From: Clostridia bacterium
GTDB taxonomy: Bacteria > Bacillota > Clostridia > Lachnospirales > Anaerotignaceae
Direction: 5' to 3'
DNA: 5,369 nucleotides
NCBI GenBank assembly: GCA_900757025.1
Contig: CAAEMG010000059.1
Location: 1 to 5,369 of the forward strand
Below the pieces are notes generated by a model, which did not search any database, was not told the origin of the DNA, and saw nothing but the letters and a program-made list of their open reading frames with translations. Below, piece by piece: positions 1 through 5,369 of this stretch; within the stretch, counting starts at the first letter, position 1; the number at the start of each line of letters is the position of its first letter. The position numbers and the translations under genes are program-made.

Positions 1-278
1 ATCATATTCTGGGCATAATCAACCTTTATAACCGCATCTCTGAAAACTCTTATAAGCCTGTCTGAAATGCCTACTTCCGCATTTTTTATGGCTGTATATT
101 TCTGTTTGCCGTTTTCCATTGATATTTTTGTAAGTTTCATTTCTCTTATATCTCTGGAAATGGTGGCCTGTGTAACATCAAAGCCTTCTTCTTTAAGCCT
201 TAAAGCCAGTTCTTCCTGTGTTTCAATAGCATTATTTTCAATAATTTCAAGTATTTTTGTCTGTCTTGCTATCTTCAC
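1..278 (-). CDS. argR: Arginine repressor ArgR, N-terminal 92 residues (cut by left window edge)
   Basis: Arginine-responsive transcription factor. In the known family it forms hexamers, binds ARG boxes with L-arginine as co-repressor, and controls arginine synthesis and breakdown. The window shows 92 residues of a usual ~150. A winged-helix DNA-binding domain covers about residues 1-65, with the family signature TQATISRDIREMKLTKI at 36-52 (SRD at 41-43). The start of the C-terminal oligomerisation and arginine-binding domain follows, ending in VDYAQNM at 86-92, where the family typically reads on as a hydrophobic strand. The start is GTG at 278: two tandem TAA codons at 299-294 close the frame upstream, the next in-frame ATG is residue 47, and GGAGG sits 9 bases upstream. 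Only 2 bases separate it from the nadK stop, so it is probably co-transcribed and coupled to nadK. The arginine-binding residues lie beyond the edge. Confidence 0.95.
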   Translation of the reverse strand, partial: MKIARQTKILEIIENNAIETQEELALRLKEEGFDVTQATISRDIREMKLTKISMENGKQKYTAIKNAEVGISDRLIRVFRDAVIKVDYAQNM

Positions 279-280
279 TG

Positions 281-1138
281 CTACCTGCCTCCGTTATTAA
301 ACATTTTTTCTCTCAAAACCTCATAAAAGCCAAGTTTTTTGGTTTTTATGATAGATAAATATTTATCCGATTTTTTTATGTTTACCACATCATCTTTGTT
401 TACATCTGACATATGTCTTCCGTCTGCCGCTACGCTTAAAACAGTTTTTGAACGCCTGTTTATAACCAGCTTAACGCTGTCCTGAGCGCTTATAACTATG
501 CTTCTGGCATAAAAAGTATGGGCGCATATAGGCGTTATGGCAAGAGTGTTTGAGTCGGGTTTAAGTATAGGGCCTCCGGCAGAAAGATTATATGCCGTTG
601 AACCTGTAGGAGTTGAAACAAGAACACCGTCGCCAAAGAAATTGTCTATGTATTCGTCATTAACATAAACTCCAACTTCAACCATGTTTCCTCTTGAAAC
701 AGCAAATTCATTAAGGCAATAGAAAACATTTTCTCCGTCGGAGGCACTTTTTACGTCAGCCTCAAGCATCATATGCCTGTCTATAATATAATCTCCGTCT
801 AAAACCTTTAAAACAGCCTCTTCCATACCTTTTCTGTCTGTATCGGTAAGAAAGCCCAAATGTCCCAAATTAATTCCCAAAAGAGGAACATTGGCAAATG
901 CCGCTTTTTTGCTTATATCAAGAATTGTTCCGTCGCCACCCAAAAGAACTATAAAATCTGAATTTTCAAAAAATTCTTCTTCTGTACATTTAATTCCTTC
1001 AAAACCTATTTTTTCGGCTTTTTGCTGTTCCATAAGAACATCGCAGTTTTTCTGGCTTAAAATATCAAACAGTTTTTTTGCGGCTTCAAAACTTTCTTTT
1101 TTTTCGAGATTTGGTATAATGCCGACTCTTTTCACCAT
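281..1138 (-). CDS. nadK: NAD kinase
   Basis: Cytosolic enzyme that phosphorylates NAD to NADP using ATP (or polyphosphate in some members), setting the NADP(H) supply. The 285-residue length is normal for the bacterial family. Motifs: GGDGT at 67-71 in the N-terminal domain, with D69 the expected catalytic aspartate; GINLGHLGFLT at 88-98; LNE at 142-144; the glycine-rich GDGVLVSTPTGSTAYNLSAG at 169-188 of the C-terminal beta domain; TPICAHTFYARSIV at 202-215; and AADG at 237-240. The ATG at 1138 is preceded by an AAGGTGG-like site (about 1148-1142). It starts 12 bases after the tlyA stop and ends 2 bases before argR, so it is a middle gene of the operon. The end is TAG. Nothing is missing from the catalytic core. 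Function is assigned from motifs and conserved neighbourhood; ATP versus polyphosphate preference cannot be read from the sequence. Confidence 0.97.
   Translation of the reverse strand: MVKRVGIIPNLEKKESFEAAKKLFDILSQKNCDVLMEQQKAEKIGFEGIKCTEEEFFENSDFIVLLGGDGTILDISKKAAFANVPLLGINLGHLGFLTDTDRKGMEEAVLKVLDGDYIIDRHMMLEADVKSASDGENVFYCLNEFAVSRGNMVEVGVYVNDEYIDNFFGDGVLVSTPTGSTAYNLSAGGPILKPDSNTLAITPICAHTFYARSIVISAQDSVKLVINRRSKTVLSVAADGRHMSDVNKDDVVNIKKSDKYLSIIKTKKLGFYEVLREKMFNNGGR
288..292 (-). promoter_or_regulatory. Ribosome binding site of argR, inside the nadK 3' end
   Basis: GGAGG on the minus strand, 9 bases before the GTG start of argR. It lies within the last codons of nadK (Asn-Asn-Gly-Gly-Arg), so ribosomes finishing nadK pass directly over the argR initiation site. 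It is the main evidence that the GTG is used as a start. Confidence 0.85.
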
Positions 1139-1150
1139 GTACCACCTTCT

Positions 1151-1960
1151 TTACAATACATCATGGCTGTTTCGGCTTACGCTGTCTGCCAAGGCATATG
1201 CCTCCTCTTTTGTAAGCCCCTTATTTTTTTTGTCTAAAAGTATAAGATATTCTATGTTGCCTTCAGGCCCTTTTATAGGCGAATAACTTATATTGATTAC
1301 ATTAAGTCCTATTTCAAAAGCATAATCTATTATTTTTACAATAACTTCTTTGTGTACCGACAAATCCCTTACTACGCCTTTTTTGCCAACTTTTTCTCTT
1401 CCTGCTTCAAACTGAGGCTTTATAAGGCATACAAGCTGTGCTGCGTCCGTCATTCTTGAAAGAGCCGGCTCTATAACCATAGTAAGAGAAATAAAAGAAA
1501 CATCAACCGATGCAAAATCCGCAAGGTCTGGAACGTGTTCTTCCGTAAGGTATCTTACATTTGTTTTTTCAAGGCATACTACACGAGGGTCGTTTCTAAG
1601 TCCCCAGTCAAACTGTCCGTAGCCAACATCTATGGAATATACCTTTTTTGCTCCGTTTTGCAGCATACAGTCTGTAAAGCCACCTGTTGAAGCGCCTATA
1701 TCCATACATATTTTACCCTCAAGGTTTAAGCCGAATTCATTCATAGCCTTTTCAAGCTTAAACCCTCCTCGGCTTACATATTTCATTTTTATGTCTTTAA
1801 CGGTTATCTGGGCTGTTCTGTCAACCTTTGTTCCTGCCTTATCCTCTTTCATGCCGTCAACATATACCTGCCCTGCCATTATAAGGGCTTTAGCTCTTTC
1901 TCTTGAAAGTTCGGGATGACACTGCACAACCAAAACATCAAGTCTTTCTTTATCTGCCAT
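1151..1960 (-). CDS. tlyA: TlyA/YqxC-family rRNA 2'-O-methyltransferase
   Basis: S-adenosylmethionine-dependent RNA ribose methyltransferase. Characterised relatives methylate cytidines of 23S rRNA (C1920) and, in type II members, 16S rRNA (C1409). It was once called a haemolysin. An S4 RNA-binding domain covers about residues 3-60 (ERLDVL near the N-terminus, then RAKALIMAGQVYVDG), followed by a Rossmann methyltransferase: VSRGGFKLEKA at 62-72, the SAM-binding DIGASTGGFTD at 87-97, DVSFISL at 153-159, LIKPQFEAG at 179-187 and KGPEGNIEY at 230-238. The K-D-K-E set fits K68, D153, K181 and E233. I chose the ATG at 1960 (269 residues): GAGGAAGG lies 8 bases upstream and family members begin close to the KERLDVL motif. 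An in-frame ATG at 1978 would add six residues, but that start codon itself overlaps the Shine-Dalgarno. One base separates this start from the dxs stop. Type I versus II is not settled, though a C-terminal extension of about 25 residues is present. Confidence 0.94.
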   Translation of the reverse strand: MADKERLDVLVVQCHPELSRERAKALIMAGQVYVDGMKEDKAGTKVDRTAQITVKDIKMKYVSRGGFKLEKAMNEFGLNLEGKICMDIGASTGGFTDCMLQNGAKKVYSIDVGYGQFDWGLRNDPRVVCLEKTNVRYLTEEHVPDLADFASVDVSFISLTMVIEPALSRMTDAAQLVCLIKPQFEAGREKVGKKGVVRDLSVHKEVIVKIIDYAFEIGLNVINISYSPIKGPEGNIEYLILLDKKNKGLTKEEAYALADSVSRNSHDVL

Positions 1961-1961
1961 A

Positions 1962-3833
1962 TTAAATACCTTCCTCATTAATTATGCTTACTGCCGTTTT
2001 ATAAATTCCTTCGCTGTCAAGACCATATCTTTCAAAAAGCTGTTCTCTTGTTCCATGCTCTATAAATTTATCGTCAAAGGCAAAACTGTGAATATGTCCC
2101 GTATAGTTTTGGTTTTCAGCTTCTTCCATAACAAGAGAACCAAAACCTCCGTTTTTAATTCCGTCTTCAACAGTAAAAATATATTTGCATTTTCCGCATA
2201 CGTGCTTAATCATTTCAGTATCCATAGGTTTTACAAACCTTGCATTATACAAAACAGGATTAAAGCCGTCATTTTCAAGCTTTTTGCATACATTCAAAAC
2301 CGTTTCGAACATTGCTCCGCAGCTTAAAAACCCTATGTCTTTTCCGTCTTTTATAAGTTCGGCTTTTCCAAGCTCTATTTCCGGTATATTTTCAAAACCG
2401 TAATCGGGTATATTTGCCCTCGGATACCTTACCGCAACAGCTCCTTCGGCATTAATTGCCGTTTTAAGCATTGCTTTTAATTCAGCTCCGCTTCTCGGCG
2501 CCATAACAGTAATATTAGGCATTGCAGAAAGATATGATATATCAAAAACACCCTGATGAGTTTCGCCGTCTGCACCAACTATGCCTGCCCTGTCTATAGC
2601 AAAAAGCACATGCAGTTTCTGCATACACACATCATGTATAATCTGGTCATATCCTCTTTGAAGGAATGTTGAATATACGGCAAAAACAGGTTTCATGCCC
2701 ATAGATGCCATGCCGGCACAAAATGTAACTGCGTGCTGTTCGGCAATGCCTACGTCAAAAACTCTGTCTGGACAGGCAGCAGAAAACTTTTCAAGTCCGG
2801 TTCCCTCTGCCATAGCCGCCGTAACAGCCGTAATATGTTTATCATTTTCTCCTTCTTCGGCTATAAAATCGCCAAATACCGAAGAATAGCTTTTAACATT
2901 GCCTTTAGGCATTGTCTTTCCTGTTTTAATATCAAATTTTCCTATGCCATGAAATTTTGAAGGATATTTTTCCGCAAAAGGATATCCTTTGCCTTTTGTT
3001 GTACGCACATGAAGAAGTATAGGCCCGTGCATTTTATTTATGTTTGATATAACTTCTATAAGTTCGTTTATGTTGTGTCCGTCTATTTGACCGATATAAT
3101 TAAAGCCCAATTCCTCAAAAAGCACGCCGGAGGCAAACACACGCTTAACCCCATCTTTTACCGTACTTATCGACTTGGCTATTGGATTTCCAACAACCGG
3201 TATTTTATCAAGTATTTTATGTACGTTTTCTTTTGCATTAAGATATGCGCTTTGTGTACGTAAATCAATTAAATGCCTTGAAACAGCGCCCACATTATTG
3301 GAAATTGACATCTGATTATCATTTAAAATAACAACTATGTCTTTTCCGCTTCTTCCGGCATTGTTCATTGCCTCATAAACCATTCCGCCTGTAAAAGAAC
3401 CGTCGCCTATAACGGCAAATATTTTTTCATCTGTTCCCATAATATCTCTTGCCACAGCCATGCCGAAAGCCGCCGAAATAGACGTTGAGCTGTGTCCCGC
3501 CGCAAAGCTGTCATATTTGCTTTCGCTCGGCTTTGGAAAGCCGCAAAGTCCGTCAAGAGTTCTGAGGGTAGGAAAGTCTTTTCTTCTTCCTGTAAGAATT
3601 TTGTGAACATATGCCTGATGGCCCACATCCCAAACAATTTTATCTTTATCCAAATCAAGGCAGTAGTGAAGAGCCATTGTAAGCTCTACAGCACCGAGAT
3701 TTGACGCAAGATGTCCTCCGGTTTTAGATACGTTTTCCACCAAAAAGCGGCGTATTTCCGCAGCCAAAGCCGGAAGATTTTTTTTATCTATGTTTTTTAT
3801 ATCATTAGCATTGTTAATTTTCTCTATATACAT
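1962..3833 (-). CDS. dxs: 1-deoxy-D-xylulose-5-phosphate synthase
   Basis: Thiamine-diphosphate enzyme that condenses pyruvate and glyceraldehyde 3-phosphate to 1-deoxy-D-xylulose 5-phosphate, the first step of the MEP isoprenoid pathway and a source for thiamine and pyridoxal in many bacteria. At 623 residues it is full length. Visible motifs: GGHLASNLG at 39-47 (H41), WDVGHQAYVHK at 68-78, the ThDP/Mg signature GDGSFTGG at 143-150 running to NDN at 171-173, the GHN region at 252-254, GIAEQHAV at 362-369 with E365 as the expected catalytic glutamate, DRAGIVGADGETHQG at 414-428 with substrate-binding H426, and the transketolase C-terminal domain from about 490. The ATG at 3833 follows a modest GGTGG site 5 bases upstream and lies 15 bases after the stop of the PAP2-like gene. 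The stop abuts tlyA. No frameshift or missing active-site residue is seen. Confidence 0.98.
   Translation of the reverse strand: MYIEKINNANDIKNIDKKNLPALAAEIRRFLVENVSKTGGHLASNLGAVELTMALHYCLDLDKDKIVWDVGHQAYVHKILTGRRKDFPTLRTLDGLCGFPKPSESKYDSFAAGHSSTSISAAFGMAVARDIMGTDEKIFAVIGDGSFTGGMVYEAMNNAGRSGKDIVVILNDNQMSISNNVGAVSRHLIDLRTQSAYLNAKENVHKILDKIPVVGNPIAKSISTVKDGVKRVFASGVLFEELGFNYIGQIDGHNINELIEVISNINKMHGPILLHVRTTKGKGYPFAEKYPSKFHGIGKFDIKTGKTMPKGNVKSYSSVFGDFIAEEGENDKHITAVTAAMAEGTGLEKFSAACPDRVFDVGIAEQHAVTFCAGMASMGMKPVFAVYSTFLQRGYDQIIHDVCMQKLHVLFAIDRAGIVGADGETHQGVFDISYLSAMPNITVMAPRSGAELKAMLKTAINAEGAVAVRYPRANIPDYGFENIPEIELGKAELIKDGKDIGFLSCGAMFETVLNVCKKLENDGFNPVLYNARFVKPMDTEMIKHVCGKCKYIFTVEDGIKNGGFGSLVMEEAENQNYTGHIHSFAFDDKFIEHGTREQLFERYGLDSEGIYKTAVSIINEEGI
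1969..1976 (-). promoter_or_regulatory. Ribosome binding site of tlyA, inside the dxs 3' end
   Basis: GAGGAAGG on the minus strand, 8 bases before the ATG at 1960. It encodes part of the last residues of Dxs (Asn-Glu-Glu-Gly-Ile). This site decides the tlyA start in favour of 1960 over the in-frame ATG at 1978, which has no room for its own site and overlaps this one. Confidence 0.85.
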
Positions 3834-3848
3834 TCAAACCACCGTAAA

Positions 3849-4280
3849 TCAGCAAAAAAGCCCAACAACAATTCCCAAAACAGCACCTGCAAATACCTGC
3901 AAAGGCGTATGCCCCAAAAGCTCTTTAAGAGGCATATCCAGCTTTAAATCGCTTAAAGAAAAAAGCATATTAATTGCCTTCGCCTGATTTCCCGCCTGCC
4001 TGCGAACTCCTGTTGCATCATACATAACAACAAAACTCATTACAATGCTTACGGCAAATATAGGTGCGTCAAAACCAAAATGTTTGCCTATGCATGCCGT
4101 AAGGGCACAAACCAATGCACTGTGTGAGCTCGGCATACCTCCCGAACCCCACATTCTGTCTATGGCAAAACGCTTTTCGGATATAAGCGTAAGCACAACC
4201 TTTAATGCCTGGGCAATAAACCACGCATATATGCCTGCCCATATTGGTCTGTTGCCTAAAATCTGCATTACATACATCAT
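3849..4280 (-). CDS. Divergent PAP2 (DUF212, YuiD-like) membrane protein
   Basis: Small integral membrane protein of the divergent-PAP2 family, distantly related to PAP2 lipid phosphatases. No reaction is firmly established for YuiD-type proteins. The 143 residues include GGMPSSHSA at 47-55, resembling the PSGH motif of PAP2 enzymes, then MYDATGVRRQAG at 86-97 and ELLGHTPLQVFAGAVLGI at 120-137, all typical of DUF212. Hydrophobic stretches at about 14-32, 53-68, 73-87 and 126-142 suggest around four membrane segments; the protein ends in Cys. The usual start could be M1 (4280), M2 (4277) or M5; AAAGGA at 4298-4293 lies 12 bases before M1, rather far, and even further from the others. It sits 18 bases after ispA and 15 before dxs, so it is co-transcribed with two isoprenoid genes. 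This suggests, without proving, work on a prenyl diphosphate or other lipid phosphate. The family assignment is confident; the function is not. Confidence 0.9.
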   Translation of the reverse strand: MMYVMQILGNRPIWAGIYAWFIAQALKVVLTLISEKRFAIDRMWGSGGMPSSHSALVCALTACIGKHFGFDAPIFAVSIVMSFVVMYDATGVRRQAGNQAKAINMLFSLSDLKLDMPLKELLGHTPLQVFAGAVLGIVVGLFC

Positions 4281-4298
4281 AAATTATCTAAGTCCTTT

Positions 4299-5186
4299 TT
4301 AGCTGCGTCTTTTAACAAGATATTTTGTAAGCTCTGCCAAAAATCTTCCCTTTTCGCCAAAACTCATAAAAATATTTTCGGCATCGCCCGAAAGTTCTTC
4401 CACTATCTCTGTACTTCTTTCAAGGCCGAACATTGAAACATAAGTTGCCTTTTCGTTTTTCTCATCGCTGTGAAGAGGTTTTCCGAGTTCCTCAAATGTT
4501 CCGGTTACGTCAAGTATGTCGTCTTGAATTTGGAAAGCAAGTCCAAGTTTCAAAGCTGCTTTTTCAAGGTTATCAACATCTTCCTGTTTTGCTCCGCCAA
4601 GGTATGCTCCGGCTTTAACCGAGGCAACTATCATGGCGGCCGTTTTATTTATATGGATAAAATCCATTTCTCTTTTTTCAAGTTTTTTGCCTTCGCTTAT
4701 TACATCTACAACCTGACCGGAAACCATGCCGTTTATGCCTGCCCCGAAGGCGATTGACTGAAGTGCTTTTGCCGAAGCCTCATCTGTGTTTTTGGCAACT
4801 GCATTTGCCATTACCTCAAAAGCATAGCTTAAAAGTGCATCGCCTGCCAAAATAGCAATGTTTTCTCCAAATGCTTTATGGTTTGTAAGTCTGCCTCTTC
4901 TGAGGTTATCATTATCTATTGCCGGAAGGTCGTCGTGTATAAGAGAATATGTATGTATCATCTCCATTGCACAGGCAAAAGGAGCAGCCTTTTTATCATC
5001 TCCGCCAAACATTTCGCAGGCAGCCAAAATAAGTATGGGGCGCAGTCTTTTTCCTCCTGCAAAAACAGAATACCTCATAGATTTAAAAAGTATTCCCGGA
5101 TACGCACTTTCTGACGGAAGAATATTATCAAGTTCATTATCTATATATTGTTTTTTAGCTTCAATTTCTTCTTTAAGATTCATCAT
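4299..5186 (-). CDS. ispA: Farnesyl diphosphate synthase (short-chain polyprenyl synthase)
   Basis: Mg-dependent cytosolic prenyltransferase that adds isopentenyl diphosphate to DMAPP and geranyl diphosphate to give C15 farnesyl diphosphate, precursor of undecaprenyl and quinone side chains. The 295 residues match the bacterial type II family. Visible: GGKRLRP at 44-50; the first Asp-rich motif DDLPAIDND at 85-93 (D85, D86, D91) followed by NLRRGR; GENIAILAGDALL at 107-119; GQVVD at 157-161; K181 and T182; and the second Asp-rich motif QIQDDILDV at 219-227 (D222, D223, D226). Tyr at 80, five residues before the first motif, is the chain-length residue seen in bacterial farnesyl synthases, favouring C15 over C20; this is inference. 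N94 stands where relatives usually have Asp, outside the metal-binding positions. The start is M1 (ATG overlapping the xseB stop as ATGA) or M2 three bases on; GAGGAG at 5197-5192 lies 5 or 8 bases upstream. Confidence 0.95.
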   Translation of the reverse strand: MMNLKEEIEAKKQYIDNELDNILPSESAYPGILFKSMRYSVFAGGKRLRPILILAACEMFGGDDKKAAPFACAMEMIHTYSLIHDDLPAIDNDNLRRGRLTNHKAFGENIAILAGDALLSYAFEVMANAVAKNTDEASAKALQSIAFGAGINGMVSGQVVDVISEGKKLEKREMDFIHINKTAAMIVASVKAGAYLGGAKQEDVDNLEKAALKLGLAFQIQDDILDVTGTFEELGKPLHSDEKNEKATYVSMFGLERSTEIVEELSGDAENIFMSFGEKGRFLAELTKYLVKRRS

Positions 5187-5369
5187 AAAGTCTCCTCACT
5201 GCTGTCGAATTTACATTCCGTAAAAGAACCGTCAAACTGTTTTTTCAGCGTCATAACTTCTTTTTGTGCCGTATCAAGTTTTTCCCTGCACAAAAGAGCC
5301 AGCTCCATGCCTTCTTTATAAAGCGTTGCCGCTTTGTCAAGAGGAACATTTCCGCTCTCCAAATCAGCG
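5183..5369 (-). CDS. xseB: Exodeoxyribonuclease VII small subunit, C-terminal 61 residues (cut by right window edge)
   Basis: Small subunit of exonuclease VII, which together with several copies per XseA large subunit degrades single-stranded DNA in the cytosol. Only the C-terminal 61 residues are present; the family is usually 60-85 residues, so about the first 10-20 are missing beyond the edge. The visible part begins with ADLESGNVPLDKAATLYKEG and continues with MELALLCREKLDTAQKEV, the typical XseB pattern of a short 'LESG..PL..A..L..EG..L...C...L..A' two-helix hairpin. The tail beyond it (KQFDGSFTECKFDSSEETL) is weakly conserved. The stop is TGA at 5185-5183, overlapping the ispA start. 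xseA is expected just to the right of the window. Identification rests on the pattern and the conserved gene order. Confidence 0.9.
   Translation of the reverse strand, partial: ADLESGNVPLDKAATLYKEGMELALLCREKLDTAQKEVMTLKKQFDGSFTECKFDSSEETL
5192..5197 (-). promoter_or_regulatory. Ribosome binding site of ispA, inside the xseB 3' end
   Basis: GAGGAG on the minus strand within the last codons of xseB (Ser-Glu-Glu-Thr). It is 5 bases before the first ATG of ispA and 8 before the second. The 8-base distance is the more usual, so the second ATG may be the true start; either way the start overlaps the xseB stop. Confidence 0.8.

Noticed and set aside
67..300. Plus-strand 77-codon frame opposite argR
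   Set aside because: It is antisense to the clear ArgR helix-turn-helix coding region; its hydrophobic translation is a by-product of the complementary strand.
325..350. Short inverted repeat near a T-rich run (CCAA/TTGG on the minus strand) that might be a terminator after nadK
   Set aside because: The stem is only four A/T-rich pairs, lies inside the nadK coding sequence, and argR follows immediately.
891..1286. Plus-strand open frame of 131 codons across the nadK/tlyA junction
   Set aside because: It is antisense to two well-identified genes, and its translation is low-complexity Ser/Phe-rich text typical of a shadow frame.
3407..3658. Minus-strand 83-codon frame within dxs
   Set aside because: It is an alternative frame of the intact dxs coding sequence, covering the conserved N-terminal ThDP region, with no recognisable product.
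4858..5223. Plus-strand open frame of 121 codons opposite ispA
   Set aside because: It lies fully antisense to ispA and the end of xseB, with no recognisable domain.
5315..5340. TTGACA followed by TATAAA on the minus strand inside xseB, resembling a sigma-A promoter for ispA
   Set aside because: The spacer is only 14 bases, well short of the usual 16-18, and both boxes encode conserved XseB residues (LDKAATLYKEG).

Overview
The window holds a compact, single-direction gene cluster. Every supported gene reads on the minus strand, so transcription runs from the right edge to the left edge. In that order the genes are: xseB (3' end only, cut by the right edge), ispA (farnesyl diphosphate synthase), a small divergent-PAP2 (DUF212/YuiD-like) membrane protein, dxs, tlyA/yqxC (rRNA 2'-O-methyltransferase), nadK, and argR (5' end only, cut by the left edge). 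The largest gap between genes is 18 bases. Two junctions overlap or nearly touch (xseB/ispA and dxs/tlyA), and two ribosome binding sites lie inside the 3' end of the preceding gene (tlyA and argR). No promoter, terminator, RNA gene, mobile element, repeat or CRISPR array could be supported, and no non-coding stretch exceeds 18 bases.

The order xseB-ispA-dxs-tlyA-nadK-argR, usually followed by recN, is a classic conserved cluster of Gram-positive Firmicutes. The sequence is fairly A+T-rich, uses strong AGGAGG-type Shine-Dalgarno sites, and has a divergent-PAP2 gene between ispA and dxs. Together these suggest a Clostridia-class bacterium, possibly of the Lachnospiraceae type. The genus cannot be fixed from this sequence.

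The genes join several housekeeping jobs. Dxs starts the MEP isoprenoid pathway and IspA extends its C5 products to C15 farnesyl diphosphate. The PAP2-like membrane protein between them may act on a prenyl or lipid phosphate, but this is only inferred from its position and fold family. NadK makes NADP, TlyA methylates rRNA, XseB is the small subunit of exonuclease VII, and ArgR is the arginine-responsive repressor.

All five complete reading frames look intact, with the expected catalytic motifs. I see no clear new biological system here. The points most worth a second look are the PAP2-like protein between the two isoprenoid genes, the corrected starts of tlyA and argR, and the tight translational coupling.
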